64,000 nt of DNA. It comes from Neurospora intermedia. Lineage: Eukaryota; Ascomycota; Sordariomycetes; Sordariales; Sordariaceae. The notes below the pieces were generated by a model. It was not told the DNA's origin. It did no database searches and was given only the letters and a program-made list of their open reading frames with translations. This document shows, one piece after another, positions 1 through 9,818 of this stretch. The stretch is taken from positions 1,860,001 through 1,924,000 of the forward strand of contig BTPP01000003.1 of NCBI GenBank assembly GCA_037102815.1, in the 5' to 3' direction. Position 1 is the stretch's first letter, and each line of letters begins with the position of its first letter. Both the position numbers and the translations under genes were made by a program.

Positions 1-1209
1 GGTCAGGTCGTCCATAACAGTCGCGATACGCTTCTTCTCTACCATAGCGCTGACGGCAACCCAGCCCTCGGTCTCGAGTGAGGTGATGGTGGGGGCGCGC
101 TTGCCGGGAGTGATCTTAGTGGCGTCGGCCAGACGGGTGCGCTCGACATTGTACTGGCAGAGCACGTATTTTTGGGCGGTAATAACGCCGCCAATACGTG
201 CCGCAATCAGATCGACCATCTCCGGGTTGCTGGGGGCCTTGGACTTGATGAGGATGGCGGAGGACTCAACGACGGTGTCGATGGCCATGAGGCCGGCGGC
301 CTTCATGGTCTCTCCGGACTCTGTCGGGGCGAAATATGTTAGTTACTGCGTCAGGGTTGGGGAGAGCCGCGGGCAATGCTGGCTAGATTACTCACCAACA
401 AGATCGACGATACCGTCGGCGACGCCGAGAGCGCAGGCAGCCTCGACACTGCCGCTGAGCTCAATGATCTGAGTCTTGAGCTTACGGCCGGCGAGCTGGG
501 AGGCGTCCGCATCCACAAGACCCTCCTGCTCCAGCTCGAGACGGGCAAAGTATTCTTGCGCAAGGTGAACAAAGCTGGTGCCGATGTTCTTGCCGATCAA
601 GTCCTTGCCAGTAGCGTACTCGCCCTTAACGGGAACCTGGACCTGGAGCTTGCAGGCGCCGAAGCCCAGCTCCATGACGGTATCGCATCCCTGAGGCTTC
701 GCCTTCTCGCCATCCTGGGCGCTCCACTCGCCGCTCTGACGGCGGGCGCGGGCAACGGTGCGGACGCCGGCATCGTGCTCCTGAACTTGGTCATAGCCAG
801 TGATGCCGAGGTCGACACGGCCCTCGCCGACGAAGGTGGGGATATCGGCGGCGGGAAGGAAGACGAGGGCGATAGGAAGGTTCTTGACGAGCGCAATGTC
901 GAGGCGGTTCTCGCGTCTAAACTGGATGTCGGCGCCCTCGAGTAGGTTCAAGCAGGCTTGCAACAGGCGACCCTCTGCAGGAAGTTACCGCGTTAGATAT
1001 ATATGTATTGACCAGACGCTCGGTATAGCATGTCGTGACTCACTCTTGGGCACGGCAAAGAGAAGTCTGCCTTCGAGACTTTGGGAGACGTCAGCTTGTA
1101 TGCCTTTTTATTGGCCATTGTAGATGCGGCATCGACGGCGGCGGGGAGTCGGATCGATTTCAGGCAGCGGTGGCCGAGAGGACATGACTAACTGGTTTAC
1201 CAAATCCAT
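1..1209 (-). CDS. his-2: ATP phosphoribosyltransferase (HIS1 family), 3' end outside window
   Basis: Catalyses the first step of histidine biosynthesis, joining PRPP and ATP to give phosphoribosyl-ATP in the cytosol. I read four exons on the minus strand: 1193-1209, 1044-1078, 396-974 and 1-320 (open at the edge). Introns of 114, 69 and 75 bp have donors GTTAGT, GTGAGT, GTGAGT and AG acceptors. The spliced N-terminus reads MDLVNHLEGRLLFAVPKKGR, the HIS1-family start, which fixes the 17-nt first exon. Further family landmarks are GADIQFRRENR, the PRPP-loop stretch ELSGSVEAACALGVADGIVDLVESGET across the third splice, and the C-terminal regulatory-domain stretch PGKRAPTITSLETEGWVAV. 317 codons are present and roughly the last 30 residues are missing. 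An exact TGACTCA (Gcn4/CPC1-type site) spans the donor of intron 2 at 1036-1042. N. crassa calls this gene his-2; yeast calls it HIS1. Confidence 0.95.
1036..1042. promoter_or_regulatory. TGACTCA site (possible CPC1/Gcn4 element) inside his-2 intron 2
   Basis: Exact palindromic-type TGACTCA overlapping the donor of the second intron, about 170 bp inside the gene. Amino-acid biosynthesis genes in Neurospora are controlled by CPC1 through this motif, so a functional role is possible. However, part of it is simply the donor sequence GTGAGTCA read on the other strand. I saw no equally good copy in the 1210-1800 upstream region. Confidence 0.3.
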
Positions 1210-1990
1210 GAAGGGCTATGTAGAGTGGAGGACGGATGAAAGGGTGGGTATATGAGATTCGCAAAGAGAAATCGGCGTCGGTCGAGTATATGTGGACTAG
1301 AAAAAGTTGATGGGGATCACCAGTTAGTCTCGTCTGCGAATTGGAAACAAGCGAGAGAGAGTTCTTGGATACCGGCAGGACTTGAGAAAAAGAGATCCCC
1401 GTGAAAGAAAGTACCAGGACAGTATACAAGTACAAGAGGGGCTGGCGGGGGTGGATGACATACCACGGGAGACACTTCAGACGATTGTAGCTGGGTATGT
1501 GATATGGATCGAATTGATTTAAATGAACGTCGGCAGCATGGACAGATGGGGATTGTCCTGGAGGGGCAGGTTTGCTGGAATCGAATGGCCGGCTTTCTGG
1601 GGCCGCTTCTCTGTGGAAGTCGGAATTTTCCTGATCTGGCGCATCCAGGACAATGGAGCCCACCAAAGGCGGCCAAAGGCCCACGTTCCTGAATCGGAGC
1701 TAAAAGTTGGTGACTGGAGATTTTCTGTGTGACTGGGTGCCCCTCGCCGGTTCCGTCCCGCGTTCGTGGTGATCGACCAGGTGGTGGACAGTGGGGGCTC
1801 CCAGCAAAACCGCTCTGCAGGCGGCGGGGCTCCCCGACCCGCACAAGTCGGGCATCGGTTATCTCAGCGCTCAGACCTCTCTTTCTGGGCGCTCGCGCAC
1901 GGACCAGATTACCACATTACAGTAGAAAAAAAATCAATTTATCGATCAAATGCCTAGGTTTCCGTTTATGGTAATATTTCTGACATGCGC
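1210..1990. other. Intergenic: his-2 upstream region and left flank of the AT-rich element
   Basis: Normal base composition up to about 1920, then an abrupt shift to AT-rich DNA. It holds the presumed his-2 promoter and leader, plus a minus-oriented copy of the element's terminal core at about 1857-1879. No gene is supportable; the short open frames here have no family features. Confidence 0.6.
1857..1879 (-). repeat. Outer copy of the terminal core, left side
   Basis: The minus strand reads GAGGTCTGAGCGCTGAGATA, matching 8503-8524 on the plus strand with one mismatch in 21. It points away from the element, about 115 bp outside the left terminal repeat. Confidence 0.6.
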
Positions 1991-1993
1991 CCC

Positions 1994-2040
1994 AAGAGGT
2001 CTGAGTTCAAGTCGCAGTCCCAATCGTGACCTATGCCACA
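1994..2040 (+). repeat. Left inverted terminal repeat of the AT-rich element
   Basis: Matches the minus strand of 8278-8323. A 13-base identical start (AAGAGGTCTGAGT) is followed by a partly diverged middle and an identical ATGCCACA. Its 3' part (TTCAAGTC then CCCAATCGTGACC) superficially resembles a tRNA T-arm and acceptor, but no 5' half exists. Confidence 0.6.
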
Positions 2041-2171
2041 AAATTATCGAACTATCACAACGAACACCATAACTCCACCACAACAACGTGCAGTACGGCG
2101 ATTTTGTGATCATTCTAGTCGCGTAAGTAAGCGCTTTTCAACGGTGTCTTTATCTCTCTTTGTCCTTCACA

Positions 2172-5120
2172 ATGGATGAAGATATCGACGACGCGCGCAG
2201 CATACGATACGCAAGTCTACCCCCGCATATGCGACTTGCACTACTACGATAAGGACTTTAATAAGGACATTACCGTCAATACTCTTAAACTTCTAATACC
2301 CCGTCCTAAGGCTAATAGTCTTCTATTCTAACTCCTCCCCCGCCTACATTTAACATCCGCCCTCCTAGCTCGATTACTCCGCTACATTCGGATATACTAG
2401 AACTTAATTTACTAGAGTTCGATAAGGACGAGGAAGATGCTCCAGGCGGGCACGATATTGTCGTTGAGATAAGAAAACTTTAGAAGAAGCTTCAGTCTAA
2501 TTACAACTAATATATAGCTCGATACGAGGATTAGGAGATCGAACGACGAGGATATAGTATAAAGGGTTTTTTATTTGAATAGATGAAAATCCCTCGTAGA
2601 GGTATATTACTTGCTAATATTCTAATAGATAATAAAGTATAAGAAGCTCTATATAACCGAGGACTTATTATTACTAATACTAGGAAGGACCCTCCTGGAC
2701 TAAAGTATTATACTTTTAAAGTACGTAAAGAAATGGGTGCCCTACTAAAAGAGCCGTCTTTCAATTAGTTTGAACTAGCGAATATTTATTAAGGTGAAGA
2801 ACCTACCGCTATTTATTAATTAAATAATTCCTCTTAATTAGAAGATATTTTTAAATAGACCTAGCTAATATTAAAGTTCGTAGCGCTATAGCTAGTTGCT
2901 TTTCTGTCCTAATTGATGAGAAATCGATACGACAAGTATAACGACATTACGAATACCGAGGCTACCGACGCATTTAAAGGTCGTATTATTATAATTATTA
3001 CAATCTTAATAGCTGGTTATACCAATAATACTAGTATATTCTTTCGCCGTATTATTAGATTATACCTAATATCTTATAGTACCTTACGACGTACTATTTA
3101 AATACTATTTAGTATAGGTATTATATCGTCTTATACTATACTTAACCGTCTTTTTAATATTATAATTATTAAAGTAAAAAAAGACTTGCTTCGAGCTGCC
3201 TATAATCCCAATAGAATTATTGTCTATAATAATTTCAACTTTAAGAATACTATTCGTAAGTAAGTAGGAGGAAAGTAAAATGAAATAGTCAATTTAACTA
3301 TAATTTGCTTAGTATTTTGCCCGGAATTGTATAGTTTATTATTCTAATTATTTATTAAGAGAATACAACTATTTACCTATAAAATAGTTATTACATATCT
3401 TCTTCCCAAGCGCAAAAGTCTATTAACAGCCTTACGGTAGCTAGTCACTTATATTATCAAAACTCTATTTCTTAATAAGGAAGATAAAAAGAAAATCCCG
3501 CCACTCCCGACTGTAAAAAGGGTTAAGTTCGATAATTCTCCTTGCCTTTAGATAGGCGCTATTTTTAAAGATGAGGGTAAACTGGAAGGTATTTACCGTA
3601 TTTATGAAGAACTTTGGAACGAACGCCTTCACTACGATCCCGAACTCCTAATTTCCCGGCTAATTCTAGTATATAGGGATTAAAAGACTACGTCTTTTAT
3701 CCGTCGGATTCAATATAAAGAGCTGGAATTAAGCGCTTAATAGGAGTAGCGAAAATAGATACTTCCCGTCCCCGCGTTTTTCTATATTAAGATTAATCTA
3801 ATTGAATTAATTTTTCGAAATTTCTTCGACGATAATTCTAAAACTCTAGGAAGAAGTAATACTACTATTTCTTCTAATGTTTTTTTCTTTCAGCGAGGAA
3901 AGAAAATCACTAAGAAAAATATTTAGTATTATTTAGCTATACTACTTTTAATATACAATTATATAGTACGAATCCTAACATTTATTATTAATAAGATGGT
4001 GCAATATAAAGGTTTTAGTAATAACAAACTTAATGTCGATAGTATTAAAGAAGTTATAAAGTATCTTTTAGCAGAAGAAGCTAAAAATACTAATAATAGT
4101 AACAGATTAGAGTAAATGTTAGATCGTATTTGGGATACTATTTTTAGTTTTAAAGGTTAGATAGGCCGTTATTACGAGAACGAGCCAATTAACGTTAAAT
4201 TTCGAAGCTAATATCAATTTCTATAGTCCGTAGAGCTTTTATTAATTATTCACAAAGCCGTACGAATAGGAGATTATAGCTTACTCTAAGACATTATCCC
4301 TTATCTTCCTATCTTCTTTTAGAATAACAAATCCTTAAATTATAGGCTAGAGATACTCTACTTTGCCTGGATATTGTATTTAAATATCTTAGATTTGGGG
4401 TTGAGGGAAACTATTATAAAAACTGGCTTGGTTCGTTGCGTTACGGCTGGAAGCCGTTATAAAGCCATCGATATTATATTAGAGTATTAGAATAAGGTTT
4501 TTGCTATTAATATTAAAAATAATAAGAATTCTACTCATAATATACACGCTATATTTATACAGTTTACACTCAATTCTAATATTCTCGCTACTATTCGCAA
4601 AGGAACCGAACAATTTTAAGGCTATATTATAAAGGGAATTTATATTACTAGCGATCCTTTCACGGATATTATTTTATACGTATTAAAATTGTATAAGGAT
4701 AGAATAATAAAACGTAAAACGATCGTAGTAGATATAGATCCAAATGTATTCGACGTACTAAATATATTCGCTCTTAGTCAAATTACTTTAATAGAGAAGT
4801 TGGACGAATAGAATAAAATCGTTCCTATTCTAATAAATATAATTAATTAACAACATCTTCCTAGAGTAGCTATTTTTACAGAGCAAAATAGTATAATTAA
4901 TTATACCGAGGAAGGAAGGCGGATTTTTAACAACGATAACGATCTTTAGGAGTACGGCGCTAATAATATCAATAATAGCGACAATAATAGAAATAATAAA
5001 GACGATAATGAATTCCTAGAGATATGTTAGATTTGGTGTATTTTGTATAAGAACAAGTATAAACATATAAGATTTTCAAAATTACGTTATAGAAAATTTT
5101 TCGCCCCGCATATTATTTGA
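2172..5120 (+). pseudogene. Degraded DUF6589-like gene
   Basis: An ATG at 2172 opens a reading frame (MDEDIDDARSIRY...) that can be followed to about 5120 through numerous TAG/TAA stops, mostly consistent with RIP of CAG/CAA. Recognisable blocks match the DUF6589 family as I recall it. One is IVYNNFNFKNTIRK near 3210, the family's 'V-Y-D-N-F-N-F' block. Another is FKDEGKLEGIYRIYEELW followed by LILVYRDQKTT near 3570-3690, the 'D-E-G-T-x-E-G-T-Y ... L-V-F-G-D-Q-L-T-T' block. Large parts remain readable at protein level, so decay is by point change rather than rearrangement. The function of DUF6589 proteins is unknown; they are common in basidiomycetes. Boundaries are approximate. Confidence 0.65.
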
Positions 5121-5249
5121 ACACCCATATCTCAATTGGAACAATGTAATTTATTTACAAAAAACGAACAATTTAATTAAATAGTTTTATCCACCTCTTT
5201 TATAAATTAGAGAGTTGGGTAGAGGGCTTGCTGCACTTCTTCTTTGTCC

Positions 5250-7918
5250 TTAAGAGGAGGGGCCGTCACTACCATCACCGGCATTACTAGCATTACCGGC
5301 ATCACCGACGCCATCGCCGGTACCACTGCTACCTCGAGTAGGAGTAGGAGTACCTCCTCGACTTTAACCTCGACCACGAGGACGGCCAGCTCTACCCTAA
5401 CCCCGGCCACGAGGACGGCTAGGTCTTGAACCACGAGCACGACCGCGACCGCGACCGCGGTTACGCGGAGTTGGTATTGCTACTACCGCTACTACCGGTT
5501 CTACTATTATTAATACCGCTAGTTCTAGTCCAATTATAACTATTAGTAATCCTAGTTCGCTAGCTATCTCATTAAATAACCTTATTTAGCTAGCAACTCT
5601 AAGAGATATTATTAGTAACCTGAGCTCCGCAATAATATTATCAAATAACGGGAGATTTTGCTATCCTAGCTCAGCTTGGTATCGGGCCGGGGTAGTCGGT
5701 AAAGACGCCGAGAGTTCACGAATCTGGCGATCCGTTTCAGCAAAAGGAGCTAGCATTTCTAGTGCTAGTACTACTAACGCCGGTACTAGTGTCGGGGTTG
5801 CTAACCGTACAGGCATTACAATTGGGACAGCAACGGGGGGTACTCGAAGTGCTCCGGGTGTACAAAGTTGCTTACTACTTTCCTATTTATCGAAAGCCTT
5901 TAGTGCCGCTTCCTTATAGAATTCTACAAGCTCGTCGACATATTCAAAATATCGCTATTAAGAACGTAGCTCAGGGAGCTTTTCTTTTAAACCAGCCAAA
6001 TCATCAAAAGGAAGCTTACTAGGCTTTCTTCTACTATTAGTAAAAATCCGAGCTAATGCGTACTGGAGTTTACACAGTATATATATCTCTAGGGAAATCT
6101 CAAAGGCCCACTAATCTACGGGAATTAGATCCTATACCTTTTCTTTACACTATACTAATATATATGAAAATGCCGTATTAGTAAGCGTACTAGCTATTGG
6201 TTTATTAAATATTTTCTCCCTACTCTATATTCGTAATAGCATTAACGGAATTCGACCTAAGGAAGGTGTATAGCTATAACTATTATAATAATAGCTATTA
6301 AGGACTGGCCGCTTATATTCGAACGGATATTCTAGATTATAAGGCGGCTTTTAAAGGTAATCCAGTATCGCTTTCCGAAAGCAAGTAGCGTTTAACTATT
6401 AATGAACAATTGAATCCAGCCCTTTTTGCTAATTTTCGTCTATAGATGACCATTTGACCTTGTAATTGAATTCGTGGAGCGAATGCCATTCTATACCTTC
6501 ATCGAGTAGTTATTATTGAGATTCGTTTTCAGCCGCATCGCCCACGTAACTAGCCGCATCGTTATTATTATTATCGTTACCAACCCCCTCGTCCAAATCT
6601 TCGTTCACCGCAACCAAATTCATCAACTTCGACGACACCCGTAGTATATACGGCTGTAGAAATTGCTGGGCCAATGTTATTCTTGGTCTTCTTAATTACG
6701 CTTCGCTAGAGCCTATATGCTAGAATGCCTAATAAGGGGCAAAAAGATAAGCCCTCCCTTGACCAGACTTTTTGCGCATCGCTCTTCTAAAACGCTGCCA
6801 AATATCCGATAAACTTATCTTAGGAGGAAGTCCGAATTGGACTACTCTATCTATATTTAATATATCTATTCCTATACCTAATAAAACGGTTGCGCAAATA
6901 ATACGATAGTCCGTATCTCTAACAAAATCCTTAAAGATAATATCTTTATTAACTTATCGAACTAAGCTATTATAGATGCGTACAACCTTACGGCTAAGGT
7001 CTTTACTGAATCCGCTATATCTATAAAGGTGGTTAATAATAGTGTTGCGTGCCGTGACAAGCGAGTTCTTGTTGTTGATGTAAATAATAGTTTTAGGGAT
7101 TTGACGTCGATTTTCGCAGGTAATTTTTTCTACTAGGAATAATAGCCGACGGAAATCCCTAACGCAATTATATAGTAGAGGTTGTACTACAATCTCAATC
7201 TCCGGCCGGTTAATAGAAGTTCGAATAATTTCGAGTTTTCTAGGATTAAATCCCGCCTTCTAGATAATAAAATCTTGGTAGGCGCCGGCTAGTGTAGCCG
7301 TATATCCAAACTAGGGAATATTTCGAGGTAAGAGAGTACGGAGAGTATAGAGGTAATAGAACTCTTTTTTGAAGTCTCGCTATTCTAATACGCAATATAG
7401 CTTATTAATAGTAAAAAGACTAATTAATTCGTAAAAGCTTAGGGACCGGAGGATGGCTTTGAATTTATAATTTAATACCTACTCTAGACTCAATAGTATA
7501 TAAGTATATTTCCCTTCTTCGACTTCCTTCTATATATCCTTGTTCTATTGTGTGGTCAATATCTTTTACGTATGAAAATAGGACATTTTCATATACTTAC
7601 CTTCCGAGGCGTATCTACGTCAATCCAAACCGGTTTTGAGCCCGGCACTCTAGCAGCAATATCGTTACGTTGAACCTCCCCCAACTTCGTTAATAGTACG
7701 ATTTGTATAGTAATCTTATCAACGAGTATTGAAAATATAAAAAGTATAATACTTTTTCCGTAGCCGGTTACTATAATAAGTATTGTATCTTTCTATTTAT
7801 AAACAAACCGGACAACTACTTTAACTTATCCTTCTCGAGGCTCTTAACCATCCAACATTCGGCGTATCACCCGCAGTACGCGCTAGGGATTAACAGGCTC
7901 GTCGGCGTTACTTTCCAT
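5250..7918 (-). pseudogene. Degraded RecQ-type DNA helicase gene with RG/AT-hook tail
   Basis: On the minus strand an ATG at 7918 (MESNADEPVNP...) leads into superfamily-2 helicase motifs. Motif I reads VTGYGKSIILF near 7760 (TGxGKS). A well-formed 56-bp intron (7545-7600, GTAAGT...TAG) follows. A motif II region FTINKLYCVLE with the DFKKEFYYLYTLR context lies near 7390, motif III-like FGYTATLAGAYQDF near 7300, and KTIIYINNKNSL (motif IV-like) near 7090. The order and wording fit the RecQ-like helicases seen in fungal subtelomeric and repeat families. The C-terminal end (5250-5470) is GC-rich and encodes RGRGRG and GRPRGRG repeats, i.e. AT-hook/RG-rich, ending at a TAA at 5250-5252. Exact continuity of frame between the helicase core and this tail was not verified. 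Confidence 0.65.
7545..7600 (-). other. Fossil spliceosomal intron in the helicase pseudogene
   Basis: 56 bp from GTAAGT (7600 downward) to AATAG (7545), placed between DVDTPRK and an EQGYIEE-like continuation. The surviving splice sites support the gene having been an expressed, spliced eukaryotic gene before RIP. Confidence 0.55.
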
Positions 7919-8277
7919 AGCGTTAATCGGTTATTGAGTTTAGGAAGAAAAACAACGCGTCGCACGCTAGAAAAAAAGTACAGTCGAATGATGAGATCAC
8001 CTTACAAATAATATATACAAAGTTTTATAGCATTTGGACCGTAGGATATAGTTGGAATAATTAGCTGTATAGCCGACTAAAAGTGTAGTATAGGTTGGTT
8101 TCGACGGTTTCTCCTCAATTATTCACATTTATTGAATTATCTAAATAGTAAAAACTACACCGTTAGATTCGCCTGCAAATTCTCTATTGAAAACTATCTT
8201 CAGAGTTTGTAGAATAATTTTTTGAAAGGGTCGTATAGTATATTGAAAATTATTGGCCAAACTGGTTTATATGGGAC

Positions 8278-8323
8278 ATGTGGCATGGGTCGGCCCCTTT
8301 CTGCATCGAGGACTCAGACCTCT
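8278..8323 (-). repeat. Right inverted terminal repeat of the AT-rich element
   Basis: Minus-strand reading AAGAGGTCTGAGT ... ATGCCACA pairs with 1994-2040 on the plus strand. Identity is highest at both ends and weaker in the middle. Confidence 0.6.
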
Positions 8324-8404
8324 TTTTTGGGTCTTCTCAGCAATTACAATCAAATACATTGAAATATTGGAAACTTTGGAAACTTTCAAATGTATAGACC
8401 AGAT

Positions 8405-8452
8405 GTGCGCGCAGCGCACGGGCCGCAGGCCCCCTTGGCGGCCGCAGGCCGC
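8405..8452. repeat. Three tandem perfect GC hairpins, each with a GCA loop
   Basis: Within 48 bp: GTGCGC-GCA-GCGCAC (8405-8419), GGGCC-GCA-GGCCC (8420-8432, directly abutting) and GCGGCC-GCA-GGCCGC (8438-8452). Each stem is perfect, 5-6 bp, with the same three-base loop. They sit between the right terminal repeat (ends about 8323) and the outer repeat (8503), in otherwise AT-rich DNA. Confidence 0.8.
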
Positions 8453-8502
8453 GCATGCCCAATTTAATCTACAGATAATTTACAAATGCCCCAAAAGGAA
8501 GG

Positions 8503-8525
8503 GAGGTCTGATCGCTGAGATAAGG
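8503..8525 (+). repeat. Outer copy of the terminal core, right side
   Basis: Reads GAGGTCTGATCGCTGAGATA. It is the inverted partner of 1857-1879 and lies about 180 bp outside the right terminal repeat, also pointing away from the element. Confidence 0.6.
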
Positions 8526-9818
8526 CATCGGCCTGTCGGAGTGACGGCCACCGGCCCAAGCCGGATTTTAGCTAATCGGCCAAGTACACTAGTGCACCGC
8601 TGTATACCATTGTCGTCATAACCTCGAATTGGGTTTCCATTTGGCTTTGAAGATAGATATCCCTTTCCCATCTCTTCAAAACAAGTCCATGTCGATTCGA
8701 ACGGTGATCTGCCTCAACCGCACCCTGAAGCACGTGTCGGAGCGCCCTCCAGTGAGATCTGCAAGGTACAGTGCAGATGAAAATGTCCCCGGCTCAGGCA
8801 CTGGATGAAAGCTACCGTGCTGATTATGTACTTAGAGGTAGGTATCGTGTATCCCACTGCAATCCCAATACACCGGAATTGGGGTTCTTCAGGGTCCAAG
8901 TGTACAACAGGAGCAGATAGATAGGTAGTTACCTTCGTATACATTGACTACCTGGGAAGAAACGTCACATCTCCCATTTCACAATGTAACTCTATATACG
9001 CGGTGATTTTCTCCTGCGTAGAGGTAGAGGTAGGTAGCAACGCGAAGGGAGCCATCCGTCGCCAAAGACCCCTGTCAAGGTCCCGACACTGAGGATACGT
9101 CACCCCTTTCACATTCATCCTAGTGTGCACCCAACGACCCCCAAGTTTCATTCACCGGGGATCACTCCTAACGGCCAGACACTGGGCAACTCTGGGCTAA
9201 TCCTCTATACGAATCCCGTACGTAAGGATACCTACCGTAGCTGATTCAACATACTCGTAAAGGCGTAGGGGGGCTCGCAGGGCTGGGTGGCAGTGTTCCA
9301 TAATTTACACCATCCCCCCCCCCCCCCCCCCCCCCCCCCTGATAAGACAACAACCGACACTTTGTTTTTCTTGAATCGCATACATCTCCAGCTTGACAAA
9401 CGCCTAAACATCCGTCGTTTCTGACCACCTCACTCGCTTTCTTCGTTCGCTTCCTACTATATCACGTTTGTTCAACTTTTTGTGCTTTCCAAGTCTCTCG
9501 TTCAGTCGCCCTTATCTCCTTCTACCGTACCGCATACTTAGTTGTAGGGCAACCCCCCAGCTATCGCTTGTGCTCCCGAAACAGCACCAACCCTCATTCC
9601 CGACCCAGACAGGAAGCGTATACATCGGCTGAACCGCATGCGGCACGATCCACGACAGCAGGCGCAACCGTATATTGTAGTCCGACCCTTCCTCGCATTA
9701 CGCCTTTCATCCCTTTCGGTTGAGGACAAGCAGCCCGCTTAGTGTATTGCGCATCGGCTAGGTAAGCGAAATCACCAGAGCTCCTTTGGTTACTGCAAAG
9801 ATCCAGAAGCTGTACTCC
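8526..9818. other. Intergenic: right flank of element and upstream region of the transporter
   Basis: Normal base composition. It contains several TAGGTAGGTA-type short motifs (for example near 8834 and 9016-9035) and the C26 tract at 9314-9339. No supportable gene. The presumed promoter and leader of the MFS transporter lie in 9340-9818. Confidence 0.6.
9314..9339 (+). repeat. Uninterrupted poly-C tract (26 C)
   Basis: 26 consecutive C residues upstream of the transporter gene, about 480 bp before its ATG. The G-rich complement could form a quadruplex. The exact length is likely polymorphic or subject to sequencing error. Confidence 0.85.

Larger units (their letters stand above)
1991..8327. 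mobile_element. RIP-degraded element with inverted terminal repeats, DUF6589-like + RecQ helicase genes
   Basis: A 6.3 kb block with strong AT and TpA enrichment and many stops of the TAG/TAA kind that C-to-T change makes from CAG/CAA, the signature of Neurospora RIP. The ends are related in inverted orientation: 1994-2040 on + and 8323-8278 on - both begin AAGAGGTCTGAGT and both end ATGCCACA about 46 bp further in. Inside are two converging dead genes: a DUF6589-like protein (+) and a RecQ-type helicase (-). I see no integrase, DDE transposase, reverse transcriptase or capsid gene, so it fits no standard class I can name. The target-site duplication was not resolved. Calling it mobile is an inference from the ends, from RIP (which requires duplication) and from the gene content. 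Confidence 0.7.

Noticed and set aside
376-945. 189-codon plus-strand frame at the left edge
   Set aside because: Antisense shadow of his-2 exon 3, which has clear HIS1-family sequence and splice sites.
1981-2030. tRNA-like 3' half (TTCAAGTC, CCCAATCGTGACC)
   Set aside because: There is no matching acceptor strand, D-arm or anticodon arm upstream. The sequence is shared with the other end of the element and is better explained as a terminal repeat.
1991-8327. The AT-rich block as an LTR retrotransposon, LINE or centromeric satellite
   Set aside because: There are no reverse transcriptase, integrase or gag-like blocks, no long direct repeats and no tandem array. The readable remnants are DUF6589-like and RecQ-like.
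9786-9818. Upstream start for the transporter at 9786
   Set aside because: The codon is TTG. The first in-frame ATG is 9819, and nothing in the family requires the extra 11 residues.
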